Source: Mariniflexile litorale
Lineage (GTDB): Bacteria > Bacteroidota > Bacteroidia > Flavobacteriales > Flavobacteriaceae
Assembly (NCBI RefSeq): GCF_031128465.2
Contig: NZ_CP155618.1
Coordinates: 753,501 to 817,500 of the forward strand
Direction: 5' to 3'
Length of the DNA stretch: 64,000 nucleotides
This document shows, one piece after another, positions 37,493 to 46,873 of the stretch. The translations under genes were made by a program, and so were the position numbers. Each line of letters starts with the position of its first letter. Positions within the stretch are counted from its first letter, which is position 1. The notes under the pieces are model-generated. The model did no database searches, was not told where the DNA came from, and saw nothing but the letters and a program-made list of their open reading frames with translations.

Positions 37493-37925
37493 AATGTATT
37501 GTTTTTTAAGATTGTAATACTCTATTGTTTTATGTTTTAATTGAGATTTAAAAGTCTACCGAAGTTTTTATAAGATATTTGATTTTTATGACGTTTTAAG
37601 GAATACAACTCTTTAGGTGTAGTTAGTTTTTAATGCTTATTTTTCGTTAGTTTCAGAAATTTCGGCAAAAACAATTAACCATATATTATTTTTTATGTAC
37701 CACTTTATTTGAACACAATTATAGCCGTTTTTAGTAATTGCACCAGAAAGTTGAAATATAATTTGTCGCGTGAAATAACGTTTATGTCTATATCATTTTC
37801 ATTATTCACTATCTTAATTTAAGTCTTTTTAAATTAGCAAAAACACGAAAATCATACTTGCTATTTGATTTTTCGTGTTTTTTTGTAAATGAAAGGTGAT
37901 AAATTAATTTACTGCTTTTAGATGA
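37493..37925. other. Non-coding gap between peptide 1 and propeller 1
   Basis: The 433 bases carry no supportable gene. The part next to the peptide gene holds the strong hairpin at 37839-37885; the rest is AT-rich and should include the promoter of the propeller gene. Confidence 0.5.
37839..37885. terminator. Strong hairpin terminator after peptide gene 1
   Basis: The arms aaaaacacgaaaatca (37839-37854) and tgatttttcgtgttttt (37866-37882) pair with one bulged base, with A/T runs on each side, so it can end transcription on both strands. It follows the stop of the peptide gene (37926) by about 40 nt. Confidence 0.8.
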
Positions 37926-38228
37926 CTAACAACTGCAACTTGTGGCACTGCAACTGGCTACGCCAAGATTTGGGTCGGTGGTCGTAAATGGAGTACATGA
38001 AACATATGAACAGCACGGGTTGCCCTCTTTATTAAATTTCCAAAGCGTTTGTTTTATATATCTACTGTATGTTGTTGGAGGATTACTTTCACCTCCTTGT
38101 GCATTGGCAATAGTTATACTCATTAAATTAACTGAATTGATATCTTTACTATCTTTGACGTTAGTAGTAGCAAAAAACATCGCTACAGCAATCACTGCAA
38201 CACCTAAAATCCCTATTATTCTCTTCAT
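37926..38228 (-). CDS. NVEALA-like exported peptide precursor, Cys-rich (copy 1)
   Basis: The precursor has 100 residues: MKR, one hydrophobic helix (IIGILGVAVIAVAMFFA), a polar linker (KDSKDINSVN) and then LMSITIANAQGG, which corresponds to the L-N-VEALA region of NVEALA leaders and offers an A-x-A cleavage (ANA/QG) about 43 residues in. The predicted mature part has six cysteines (PCCSYVSC, then ASC, TSC, SC at the very end) and aromatic/proline residues, so it may be a disulfide-bonded peptide. A ligase/TPR gene relic lies upstream and a propeller gene downstream. The precise function (toxin, signal or structural peptide) is not known. Confidence 0.75.
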   Translation of the reverse strand: MKRIIGILGVAVIAVAMFFATTNVKDSKDINSVNLMSITIANAQGGESNPPTTYSRYIKQTLWKFNKEGNPCCSYVSCTPFTTTDPNLGVASCSATSCSC

Positions 38229-38528
38229 TTTTTATTAATTTTAAATTATTAAATAAATATTTATTTTTTTGTAAAAGTCCTTAAGGAAATACTACTTTTA
38301 CTAAATATTAAATAGCATATTTTTAACAACTATTTAGTCAATAAAAAATTAAAGACTTCCTCTGGGTTTTATGAGTGTCTATGTCATAGGCTTTTATTTT
38401 AGTTAAACAATTTGTGATTATATTTTTTAACATGGAAATGCTCAGAGGTTTTTTTAAAGTTAATTTATCCTATTATTTATTAATTACTTCAAAGAAAACA
38501 CATGACAAGGACAAATTCTGTCACTTTG
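38229..38528. other. Upstream region of peptide gene 1
   Basis: The 300 bases hold the promoter area of peptide gene 1, an 8-bp inverted repeat (gtaaaagt 38271-38278, acttttac 38294-38301), and a relic of the end of a ligase/TPR gene at 38384-38429. No intact gene. Confidence 0.5.
38384..38429 (-). pseudogene. Relic of the 3' end of a ligase/TPR gene
   Basis: On the minus strand the bases aaaaatataatcacaaa, then ttgtttaac, then aaaataaa-gcctatga parallel the last codons of the ligase/TPR gene (46874-48790), which read aaaaatataatcacaaa, ttgtttaac, aaaaataaagagccaatga, with a 6-base deletion. Nothing else of the gene remains. It shows that peptide gene 1 also once had a ligase/TPR gene upstream, as peptide gene 2 has today. 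Confidence 0.7.
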
Positions 38529-38729
38529 CTATTTTTTTAAAAGATATTTATTACTTTTTCTGCAATACATTATGGTTTTACCTTCATTTCTAAGATTTGA
38601 AATCATTCGCTTTATAGTTCTTACACTACATTCATAATCATTGGCTACTTTTTCTAGGTCACTCAATCTTTTATGTTCTATCAAATACAACAAATGATTT
38701 TCTTTTTCTTTTCTTTCAGAGTAGGTCAT
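38529..38729 (-). CDS. Small HTH protein (66 aa)
   Basis: The product is a single winged-helix/HTH domain of the HTH_11/DeoR type: LLYLIEHKRLSDLEKVANDY, then CSVRTIKRMISNLRNEG with a basic tail. It starts 29 nt after the TolC gene stop on the same strand and thus closes the peptide 2 operon, just before the region of peptide gene 1, which it might regulate. It is shorter than usual regulators and has no effector domain. Confidence 0.7.
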   Translation of the reverse strand: MTYSERKEKENHLLYLIEHKRLSDLEKVANDYECSVRTIKRMISNLRNEGKTIMYCRKSNKYLLKK

Positions 38730-38758
38730 ATCATAATTATATTTTAAAATTTTAAAGA

Positions 38759-40270
38759 TTAATCTTCTAGTATCTCATTAAAATCTTGTACCAAAGGGGT
38801 ATTTGTTATAAAATCATACAAGGTTAATTGCTGCACGTTATAATACAATGCCCAATAGCTTTGTAAGGCTTGTATATAATTTTCGTTGGCCTGTTGCCAA
38901 GCTTTACGAGTCGAGGTTAAGTTTAGGAAATCTACACTTCCCGATAAAAAACGCTTTACGGTTAAATTATAAGACTCTTTTGAAATCTCACTGGTTTTTA
39001 AGGCTCCTAATACCAGTTCTTGTTGTAGGTTAAAGTCTAAAACTTTTAATGTAATATCCTGTTTATAGGTGTCTTCGTTTTGTTGCAACTCAATATCTGC
39101 AACATCTCTATTCATTTTAGCCGTTTTTATGTTGCCTCTGCGCTCCCCCCAATCTAAAATGGGCACATTAAGTTGTATAGCAATCATTTGTTGGTCTAAA
39201 AACCTACCATAAGCATCTACAAATGTGTTCGCTTGTTGATTTAACCCGTAACTAGCGGTTAAAGACAGATCAAAACGATTGTCTTTAATGGCTTTATCTA
39301 AATCTCTTAAAGCTTCAATTTTCCTAAGCTTTAAATCGAGTATATCTGGATTGTTTTGATATGCAAGATCAATAGCCTTATTTAAATCTATTGTTAGTGT
39401 TGGTATTAATTCTGGTAGTTCTGGAATGGCGTGCTGTGGCAATTGATCTCTTAAAAACAGCTTCAATTCGGACTCTGCTTTTTGTAAATCTTGTAAATTT
39501 TGAGTTAAGTTTGTATTTGCATTATATACATCCAATTCTAAATTTAGAAGGTCGCTACGTTCTATAGCAATCAAATCGTAACGTTTTTTGCCAATATTGA
39601 ATAATTTTTCGGCAGAAACTTTATTTTCCTTGGCTATCTCAACCTTTTTACTCGCCAACGCCCATTGGAAAAACAAATCGACTGATTTTAAATTTATGGT
39701 TTGCAATTCATATAAAAAATCCTGTTTTGCCTTTTGAAATTCCAAGGGTGCTATTTCTTTTTGCCATTTGAAGCTATTGAATGCCATAATAGGCTGCACC
39801 AAACCAATTCTAACTGGTGTGGCATTATAACTTTCGGTTTGTAAATCGCCAATATTCTCTAGCCTGTTAAAACTGGAATTGACAAATAAGCGTGTGCCTG
39901 TTACCCCTATATTTTGACTTAAAGACAGGTTGGCATAACTATTTATGGTTTGTTGTTGCCTGAACACATCTATATTCTGTTCAGAATCATAACGCTCTAT
40001 CAAGGCTCTGTTAAACGTAAAGGGTCTGGTTTCAAAATCAATTTTAGGAAGTAAACTCGATTTGAATGATCTAAATTGCCAATAGTTCACACCATATTGT
40101 CGTTTCGCCTTAAAAACATCTAACGAGTTTTTACTGGCCAGTTCTAAAATATCCTGAAGAGTGATTTTTTGACTAATAGTTGATATGGTATTGCTTTGTT
40201 GTGCTATTATATTTGTGAAACTCAATAGAACACATAGTTGAATGGTTATCTGTTTTATTTTCATACTCAT
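38759..40270 (-). CDS. TolC-family outer-membrane efflux protein
   Basis: The 503-residue protein has a signal peptide (MSMKIKQITIQLCVLLSF, cleavage near NIIAQ) and the two repeated TolC units of long helices with short strands (LQDILELASKNSLDVFKAKR and LNKAIDLAYQNNPDILDLKL are the two helix starts). It forms the exit duct for the RND-MFP pair. Its start overlaps the RND stop (ATGA, 40267-40270), so it is translationally coupled to the pump. Confidence 0.92.
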   Translation of the reverse strand: MSMKIKQITIQLCVLLSFTNIIAQQSNTISTISQKITLQDILELASKNSLDVFKAKRQYGVNYWQFRSFKSSLLPKIDFETRPFTFNRALIERYDSEQNIDVFRQQQTINSYANLSLSQNIGVTGTRLFVNSSFNRLENIGDLQTESYNATPVRIGLVQPIMAFNSFKWQKEIAPLEFQKAKQDFLYELQTINLKSVDLFFQWALASKKVEIAKENKVSAEKLFNIGKKRYDLIAIERSDLLNLELDVYNANTNLTQNLQDLQKAESELKLFLRDQLPQHAIPELPELIPTLTIDLNKAIDLAYQNNPDILDLKLRKIEALRDLDKAIKDNRFDLSLTASYGLNQQANTFVDAYGRFLDQQMIAIQLNVPILDWGERRGNIKTAKMNRDVADIELQQNEDTYKQDITLKVLDFNLQQELVLGALKTSEISKESYNLTVKRFLSGSVDFLNLTSTRKAWQQANENYIQALQSYWALYYNVQQLTLYDFITNTPLVQDFNEILED

Positions 40271-43200
40271 GATTTATGTCTTTTAGCTAAATAATAGTAA
40301 CAAAGTGGTATAAAATACAGACTGACTATAGTTCCCAAGAGCATTCCTCCAATTAGCGCAATAGCTAAAGGCGCTTGTAATTCTGCCCCCAACCCATTTA
40401 AGAACAATAAAGGTACTAAGGCTAGAATGGTTGTTAAACTTGTCATCAATATTGGCTTTAAGCGTCTTTGTCCTGCTACCAATAAGGCTTTCATTAAAGA
40501 AAAACCTTGACGCTGCAATTGAATGATGGTATCCACTTTTAAAATAGAATCATTAATAACGATCCCACACATCACCACAATACCAATCATGGACATGAGG
40601 TTAATACTCATACCAAAAAGTTTTAAAAATAAGAAGGCACCTGCTAAATCTATAGGGACTTCCAACAATATAATTAGCGGCAACACAAAAGATTCAAATT
40701 GGGATGCTAGAATAAAATAGAGCAACACTAAAGAAATTAATAACACGACTTTAAGTTCTCCCATAAGCTGTTTATTTGAAAAATAACTTCCATAAAAATT
40801 GACATCATACCATGTATTATTACTCACAACGTCTTGCACATCATTAATGATAGGTTCTACCTGTGCATCTTCAACCTGAAACTCTAAAGGATAATATTCA
40901 CCTTCTGCACCTCCTGTAATACTTTTTAAGTCTTCAGCCTTTACGATTTTAATAAAGTTTTTGATTTGAAAAACAGCACTGTCTTTAGACTTCACCGTGG
41001 TTTCATTTAAAATAGCATCGAGATGATCCGCATGATTCCCTAATATAACAGGGACAAAATTTTGGTTATCGACAACAGATAAGATTTCACGTTCGCTAAA
41101 AGCACTTTTTAGAGTGCTAAACAATGTATTGGCGTTTACATTATAGGTCATTAATTTTTCTTGATCTGCAACCAATGTGATGTGTTCTTGCCATGCTATA
41201 GGTTTTAAATCCACTCCCTCTAAGCTTTCATGAATTTGATACCATACGTTCTTTAATTGCTTATTTTGCTGGCTTCCTAAGTTTTCTATATTCCTTAATC
41301 GAGCTACTAAAGGTGTTTCCTTATTTGAAAAAATTAAACTAAAAATATTGTCAACGGCTTTATATTGATATACTATTTTTGGATACTTATTTGTTAAGAT
41401 GGCATCCAATTGCGATTTTACACGTATTAATTCGTTTTCGGTATTCGTTTGCAAGTAAATAGTGGCTTCAGAGGTTTTGGCATTGGAATCTTTATCCAAC
41501 AAAAACTGTTGGGTTCCCACTAAAGCCGTTTGATTAACCAACCTATCTTTTATTGAATTTAACAAATCCAACACTCTGCGTTTGTTTTCTTCAACATTTA
41601 TAGGCTCATTCCAATCAATCTTAATTAATGTTTCATTACTTTTTAATGTTGGCATTTGGGTTGTAGGCAACAAACTAAACAATACGACTGTTAATGTTAA
41701 AAGTACTATAACAATAGCAAAAGACATCCGTTGCTTTTTCATGACCCACCTAAACCCTTTCTCATATAAAGCTGTATAATCTAAGGTGTTTGTTTTCGCT
41801 AAAAACTGACTTATTCTTCCAACTTTAGCATGCCTTTTTAAATGAAACAAACGGTATAAAACTGGCAATAATGTTATGGAAACCAATAATGATACAAATA
41901 AACCGATACTGATGGCCATAGCCTGATCGTAAAACAGAGCTCCACTAATACCACTTAAAAAAACCAAAGGCAAAAACACCGCACAGGTGGTTAAGGCTGA
42001 ACTGAGTAAAGGTTTTAAAACCTCGTTCGTGCCCACAATACAAGCTTTAGATAATTTAAAGCCTCTTTCCCTATATTGAGTAATATTGTCGATAACAATA
42101 ATGGAGTTATCTATCATTAATCCAATACCTAAAACCAATCCAGACAGCGAAATAATATTTATTGAGATGCCAAAAAGATGAAAAAACAATAAACAAATAA
42201 TAATGGAGGTTGGTATAGTAACACCTATAAGTAGAGGTGATATAACGTTTTTCAAGAACAAAAACATAATACCAAAAGCCAAAAGCATGCCCCATAATAA
42301 ACTTTGAAACAGATTATTGATGGCATAATCCAATAACTTCGTTTGATCTCTTGTAATAGAAAAATTAATATGCGGATAGTCATTTTTTAAGGCATTTATT
42401 AATGTATCAAGCGAGGTCTTTAAATCCCCCATCCTGGCATCACTCTGTTTTATAATCGCCATTGTGACCGCTTCATTTCCATCAGATAAAACTAAACCCG
42501 TTCTTTTTTGCGGATGCTCAATAACTTCAGCCAGTTCTTTTAACTGAAATACACGGTTATTCTGATTGATATAAATGGATTCAATATCTTTTATATTATT
42601 TAATGAAGTTCCTAAGCGTACATCGTATTGATACTGATTGTCCTTAATCAATAAGCTACCTATATCTAAATCGTTTCTCTTAATATGAGATTCTAAATCT
42701 TCTAAGGTGATGCCAAGGGCATCCAATTTGTTTCGGTTGGGTATGATAAGAATTTCTGGTGACACCAAACCACTAACATCTACCATGGCGACTTCATTAA
42801 TCTGCTCTATGCGCTTGCGAATAACCTGATTTGTAAAACGGTTAAAATCCACAAATTTCTGTGATACTGGATATAAAACGTTTTTCTGGTAAGTAGAACT
42901 TTTTAGGTCTTTAGTCGGCACTTCTTTAATAGTCATGCTTAAATAAAATACAGGAATATCCGTCGCACTGGCTTTAATAACTTTTGGGCGTTTAACAGCC
43001 TTTGGGAGACCTCCCATAATTCTATCTATTTTTTCATTGACTTCAATAAATGCATAGTCAATATTGCCACCATGTGTAAAACTTAACTTAATAACACCTA
43101 TTTCGTTACTTGTTTCGCTATTGATATCTTTTAAATGGCTCACCTGCATTAAGCTAGCTCGCAATGGTTTTACAACAGCATCTTCCAATTGTCTTGCCGA

Positions 43201-43356
43201 CATATTATCTGCCTGTACCTGTACCGTAATCTCTGGGATGTCAATATCAGGCATTAAAGAAACAGGAATGAACCCAAAGGCATAAGCCCCCAAAATAAGG
43301 ATCCCCAATGCCATCATTAAAACGGCTATGGGTTTATGTATTAAAAATTTAACCAT
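40267..43356 (-). CDS. RND-family transport permease (pump of the MFP-RND-TolC set)
   Basis: The 1029-residue protein has the HAE-1/AcrB-type plan with 12 membrane helices and two periplasmic loops; N-terminal MVKFLIHKPIAVLMMALGIL and ADNMSARQLEDAVVKPL are typical, and the TM4 segment is LGIGLMIDNSIIVIDNI. It sits between the MFP gene (14 nt) and TolC (4-nt overlap), so the complete tripartite pump is encoded together with the peptide, propeller and CxxC protein genes upstream. Substrate is unknown; the position suggests that the peptide or its modified product is exported through it. Confidence 0.95.
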   Translation of the reverse strand: MVKFLIHKPIAVLMMALGILILGAYAFGFIPVSLMPDIDIPEITVQVQADNMSARQLEDAVVKPLRASLMQVSHLKDINSETSNEIGVIKLSFTHGGNIDYAFIEVNEKIDRIMGGLPKAVKRPKVIKASATDIPVFYLSMTIKEVPTKDLKSSTYQKNVLYPVSQKFVDFNRFTNQVIRKRIEQINEVAMVDVSGLVSPEILIIPNRNKLDALGITLEDLESHIKRNDLDIGSLLIKDNQYQYDVRLGTSLNNIKDIESIYINQNNRVFQLKELAEVIEHPQKRTGLVLSDGNEAVTMAIIKQSDARMGDLKTSLDTLINALKNDYPHINFSITRDQTKLLDYAINNLFQSLLWGMLLAFGIMFLFLKNVISPLLIGVTIPTSIIICLLFFHLFGISINIISLSGLVLGIGLMIDNSIIVIDNITQYRERGFKLSKACIVGTNEVLKPLLSSALTTCAVFLPLVFLSGISGALFYDQAMAISIGLFVSLLVSITLLPVLYRLFHLKRHAKVGRISQFLAKTNTLDYTALYEKGFRWVMKKQRMSFAIVIVLLTLTVVLFSLLPTTQMPTLKSNETLIKIDWNEPINVEENKRRVLDLLNSIKDRLVNQTALVGTQQFLLDKDSNAKTSEATIYLQTNTENELIRVKSQLDAILTNKYPKIVYQYKAVDNIFSLIFSNKETPLVARLRNIENLGSQQNKQLKNVWYQIHESLEGVDLKPIAWQEHITLVADQEKLMTYNVNANTLFSTLKSAFSEREILSVVDNQNFVPVILGNHADHLDAILNETTVKSKDSAVFQIKNFIKIVKAEDLKSITGGAEGEYYPLEFQVEDAQVEPIINDVQDVVSNNTWYDVNFYGSYFSNKQLMGELKVVLLISLVLLYFILASQFESFVLPLIILLEVPIDLAGAFLFLKLFGMSINLMSMIGIVVMCGIVINDSILKVDTIIQLQRQGFSLMKALLVAGQRRLKPILMTSLTTILALVPLLFLNGLGAELQAPLAIALIGGMLLGTIVSLYFIPLCYYYLAKRHKS

Positions 43357-43369
43357 AATGTCTTAATGA

Positions 43370-44470
43370 CTAATTATTAGATTTAATTAGAACCTCGCTA
43401 TCGTGAGCTAAATTTAAATTGTTGGAAACAATAATGGTATCACCAGGTTTTAACGACGCACTACTTTTATCAGGGTTTGGTATGACGGCATAGGCTTTAC
43501 TGTTTTCTAGCGTAGTAAGAATATATGTCCAATAAGCTTTTCCGTTTTTGACCATAAATAACACCTCTTGATTATCTCTTAAAACAACAGCCGGTTTAGG
43601 CACCACAAATTGATCTGGAATATCTTTTTTAATAAACACCTTTACGTTCATGCCCTCTAATAATTGACCATCATTTTTTACTCGGGCTTTTATTAAAATA
43701 GTGCCGTCTTTTTCAACCTGTGGGTTTATGGTGGTTATGTCGCCTTCGTAAGATTTACTTGTGGCAAAAGGGGCTATGGTTATGCTGTCTTTTGCTTTTA
43801 TATCTTTAAGTTCAGACTCAATTACATAAAATTCCACTTCAAAAACAGCATCGTTTATTAACGTTATAAACTCTTTACCCGAATTAATTTGGTCGTATTT
43901 CTTGCTATTAATATTGGCCACCTTACCACTAAAAGGTGCTGTGAGTTTGGTTGATTGCAAATCGAACTTTGCATTTTCTAATTGGTGCAATGCATTCTTA
44001 TAGCCAGATTTAATCGCCATCATATCATACTCTTCTTTAGGTATAGTTTCTTTGTTATTGGGGTTAAAACCACGACGTATCTGTAGATCTTTAAATTCTA
44101 AAGTAGCCTGCTTTAAATCTATTTCTGCTTTACTTACTTTTTGCTGATAAGTAAAAGCATCCAAACTAGCCAAGAGCTGTCCCTTTTTAACATAATCGCC
44201 GTCTTTAACGTGAATGTTGTTGAGTTTTTCGCTGACATTAAATTTTAGGGTGCTTTTTTCTAAAGCTACCAGTCGTCCATTACTGACTAACTCTTTTTTA
44301 AAAATACTTTTATCTAAAACCATGATATCTACCTCGTTTTTATCTGGGAGATATTGTTTTTTTGTAATGTCTTTATCTTCGTTTTTCTTGGTCTTATTGC
44401 AAGATTGAAGAAGGGATACCATAAAAATTATAAATAAAAGTTTTTTTAAAATAATTTTTGCTGTTATCAT
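43370..44470 (-). CDS. Membrane-fusion (HlyD/AcrA-type) lipoprotein
   Basis: The 366-residue adaptor protein has a lipobox (SLLQSC, Cys24), lipoyl-like halves (ALEKSTLKFNVSEKLNNIHV, KDGDYVKKGQLLASLD and LTAPFSGKVANINSK), a helical hairpin of about 45 residues, and the C-terminal barrel domains. It connects the RND pump to TolC. It is encoded 30 nt after the thioredoxin-like gene and 14 nt before the pump. Confidence 0.92.
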   Translation of the reverse strand: MITAKIILKKLLFIIFMVSLLQSCNKTKKNEDKDITKKQYLPDKNEVDIMVLDKSIFKKELVSNGRLVALEKSTLKFNVSEKLNNIHVKDGDYVKKGQLLASLDAFTYQQKVSKAEIDLKQATLEFKDLQIRRGFNPNNKETIPKEEYDMMAIKSGYKNALHQLENAKFDLQSTKLTAPFSGKVANINSKKYDQINSGKEFITLINDAVFEVEFYVIESELKDIKAKDSITIAPFATSKSYEGDITTINPQVEKDGTILIKARVKNDGQLLEGMNVKVFIKKDIPDQFVVPKPAVVLRDNQEVLFMVKNGKAYWTYILTTLENSKAYAVIPNPDKSSASLKPGDTIIVSNNLNLAHDSEVLIKSNN

Positions 44471-44500
44471 GGATTATTAATTTTAGTATTTATCTATTTT

Positions 44501-45154
44501 TCAATCAAGTTTAATGTTTTTATGAAAGTGATTTTTTAAACCAAATTTTAAATAATATTCTGAAAGCTTTGGTTTATCTTTATTTGGTATATAAAAGTTA
44601 TTCATTTTCAGATTTGAATCAATATGAAAATAATAGGGTATTTCATAATTTTCTAGTGGTATTTTTAGCCCTTTATTTGACGTTAAAAAAAATTTAACAT
44701 TAGTTGTCAATCCTTTTTTCTTTAACTCTTCATAAAAAACACTCATATCCCGTCTGTTTATATGGTAAGCTATAAGACATACTTCATTTGAAAAAGAAGA
44801 ATTATTATTTATTAAAATATTTAATTCAGCATCAATACACTCTTTACAGTTTAAAATGGAATATCGTAAAACAATATTGTCTTGTTTAAAAACTTCTTTT
44901 GCTAAAATAGTATCTCCTTTTAAGGTTATTAATTTAACATCCTTATCTAAAACCAAATCTTCACTTTCTTTGGAAATAAGAAAGTTATTCTCATCTAATT
45001 TCATTGTATGAATAAGATCGGTATTTTTGATAATTTGATTTTTCAATAATTCTTTTGTTTTAACAAAAGCTCCATTACTTAGATTTAACTTATAAATTAA
45101 TAAGCCATTAAAAACTATTAATATTAAAATGACTAAAATTTTTATGTTTTTCAT
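44501..45154 (-). CDS. Membrane-anchored thioredoxin-like protein with CxxC
   Basis: The 217-residue protein starts with one membrane helix (ILVILILIVFNGLLIY) and has a thioredoxin-like domain outside: VLRYSILNCKECIDAELNIL with Cys103 and Cys106, and EIPYYFHID where thioredoxins carry the cis-proline loop. It would act on thiols in the periplasm, which fits the cysteines of the peptide precursors. Its ATG overlaps the propeller stop by one base (TAATG). TlpA-like proteins have been noted in NVEALA loci; the disulfide role here is inference. Confidence 0.75.
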   Translation of the reverse strand: MKNIKILVILILIVFNGLLIYKLNLSNGAFVKTKELLKNQIIKNTDLIHTMKLDENNFLISKESEDLVLDKDVKLITLKGDTILAKEVFKQDNIVLRYSILNCKECIDAELNILINNNSSFSNEVCLIAYHINRRDMSVFYEELKKKGLTTNVKFFLTSNKGLKIPLENYEIPYYFHIDSNLKMNNFYIPNKDKPKLSEYYLKFGLKNHFHKNIKLD

Positions 45155-46317
45155 TAATTATTAATATTTTTGAATTGATATACAATCAATAAAGGGTTAT
45201 CATCTATATTTATATCTTCAGCTATCTTTTTAATGTTATCTGGTATTTCACTCCATTTTTTAGGGTACTTGCTTTTGCAAGTATTCATCTCATTTTTAAA
45301 TGATTCCGCAGGGAATTTTGAGATAAGCTTATTATCATTACCATCGTGAGCAAAATAATTTATAAAAGGAAGCCCTTTATGATAAAAAGAATTAATTACT
45401 TCAGACTTTTTTGTCTTTTTAGAATATATAACAAGTTTATTTAAAAGATATGAAAAAGTAATATAGTCCTTAGTTTCCCTGAAATTTGATATTCCCCAAC
45501 CATAATTATTCTCATTAGCATAATTATAAACATCAAAAATATTTACTTTTTGTTCATAAATTTTATTGGGCATTTTATTCCTCCCAAAATCAAGAGAGTA
45601 TTTAGCTGTAAACCCATTTTTATTGTATTCATAAATAATATCTGAATAAGGTAAACAAATTTTAATATTTCTATCTTTTATAATACATGGTGTTTCTAAT
45701 GCATATTCTGAATAAAATTCATCTATCTCATTACTTTCTAAAAAACTATTTTTTTTATTTGTACTTAAATCATATTCTTGTAGCATATATTCCCTATTAG
45801 TCTCATTGTTTAGCAAAACCATTTTTCCATTCATTAATGCAATATTAGAATATAATTTATCAAGCTTTTTCTCTTCAATAAATTCCCCTAATAGATCATA
45901 AACAATAACTTTGTATGGTTTATCCGCATAAACTACAATTTGTTTGTTTACCTCATCAATTCCAAAATCAGTCAAACTAATATATTCATGAGGCCCTTTA
46001 CCTATATTTTTAATTTTATAAAGAAACTTACCTTTATCACTAAAAATAAAAACACTGTTTAACTTTTTGTCGAGAATATAAATTCTATTATTGTAGAAAC
46101 TTATCCTATCTATTTTTGAAATTATAGAAAATTCATTTGTTTCTAACTGTATCAAATATGAAGAAGAAAAGTATTCATCAAAGTTTCCTTCAACAGCTTC
46201 TTCGTTAAGATCTATTTTAATTGATTTAATATTATTGTTTACCAGTGGATTTACGTCATTAGATTCTTTACAAGAAATAAGGAAAAAAACAAGTATCACA
46301 TAAAAGTTATTCTTCAT
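45154..46317 (-). CDS. 6-bladed beta-propeller lipoprotein (copy 2)
   Basis: The 387-residue protein has a lipobox (FFLISC, Cys16) and propeller blades like copy 1 (ISFYNNRIYILDKKLNSVFI, GKGPHEYISLTDFGIDEVNK, SLDFGRNKMPNKIYE). It follows the peptide 2 gene by 59 nt, with an inverted repeat just before its start codon, and overlaps the thioredoxin-like gene by one base. The peptide-propeller order is the same as in copy 1, so the two are duplicated modules that have diverged. Its ligand is unknown. Confidence 0.88.
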   Translation of the reverse strand: MKNNFYVILVFFLISCKESNDVNPLVNNNIKSIKIDLNEEAVEGNFDEYFSSSYLIQLETNEFSIISKIDRISFYNNRIYILDKKLNSVFIFSDKGKFLYKIKNIGKGPHEYISLTDFGIDEVNKQIVVYADKPYKVIVYDLLGEFIEEKKLDKLYSNIALMNGKMVLLNNETNREYMLQEYDLSTNKKNSFLESNEIDEFYSEYALETPCIIKDRNIKICLPYSDIIYEYNKNGFTAKYSLDFGRNKMPNKIYEQKVNIFDVYNYANENNYGWGISNFRETKDYITFSYLLNKLVIYSKKTKKSEVINSFYHKGLPFINYFAHDGNDNKLISKFPAESFKNEMNTCKSKYPKKWSEIPDNIKKIAEDINIDDNPLLIVYQFKNINN

Positions 46318-46330
46318 AATTTTTTTTTAA

Positions 46331-46364
46331 TGCTTCCATGAAATCATAATATTACATGGAAGCA
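46331..46364. promoter_or_regulatory. Inverted repeat at the peptide 2 / propeller 2 junction
   Basis: tgcttccatg (46331-46340) and catggaagca (46355-46364) are a perfect 10-bp stem with a 14-nt loop. In the direction of transcription it lies between the peptide stop and the propeller start (13 nt away), and what follows is an A-run rather than a T-run, so it is unlikely to be an intrinsic terminator. It may stabilise the peptide part of the message or dampen translation of the propeller gene. Confidence 0.45.
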
Positions 46365-46376
46365 AGTTAATTTTAA

Positions 46377-46736
46377 TTAAGTAGACTGACAGCCTGGTAT
46401 TGAACTTGTTACCCAACTACCCCAAGCCCCTGTTCCAGAAGTTCCAGGTGTACAAAGTGTATTTCCAGTACCAGGACAACTTACTTCTGCCGCCGCCCTA
46501 GTTCTAGTGCGCTTCTTACAATCTCCTATATTTTCTTCTTCTGATTGCGTCACTATTGTTGTAACTTTTTTCTCAGCGAAATTTCCATTTGACTCTGCAT
46601 TTGCAGTAGAAATCAAATTAATAGACAAGAGATCATTAGCACCCTCTGTATTAGACTTATCTTTTAACATATCTATATTAAGGCCTATAATAAAAACCAT
46701 TATTAATAACCCTAGAGCATTTAATGTTTTTTTCAT
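46377..46736 (-). CDS. NVEALA-like exported peptide precursor (copy 2)
   Basis: The precursor has 119 residues: MKK, hydrophobic helix (ALGLLIMVFIIGLNI), polar linker (DKSNTEGAND), then LLSINLISTANAESNG, the counterpart of the NVEALA region with a potential ANA/ES cleavage near residue 48. The mature part is basic in the middle (KKRTRTRAAAEV), rich in Gly/Thr/Ser at the end, and has four cysteines (GDCKK, VSCPG, LCTPG, PGCQ). Leader layout is shared with copy 1 (S-I-x-(L)-I-x-x-A-N-A) while the mature parts are unlike. It is the second gene after the ligase/TPR gene, followed by propeller, CxxC protein and the export pump. Confidence 0.75.
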   Translation of the reverse strand: MKKTLNALGLLIMVFIIGLNIDMLKDKSNTEGANDLLSINLISTANAESNGNFAEKKVTTIVTQSEEENIGDCKKRTRTRAAAEVSCPGTGNTLCTPGTSGTGAWGSWVTSSIPGCQST

Positions 46737-46873
46737 TTTTTTTTATTTATTACGTTTATTTTATTATTTAACTTTAAGTCTGTCAGGCACACTACTCTTT
46801 AAATGTGTTAATACTTAACTTTATCAAGTATTAATAATCTAAATTTTTAGATTTCCTTTTATTCTTTAATTCT

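Noticed and set aside
37942-38238. 98-codon frame on the plus strand opposite peptide gene 1
   Set aside because: It is the antisense of the peptide gene; the minus-strand frame has the leader, cleavage site and context.
46331-46364. Intrinsic terminator after peptide gene 2
   Set aside because: In the direction of transcription the stem is followed by A residues, not T residues.
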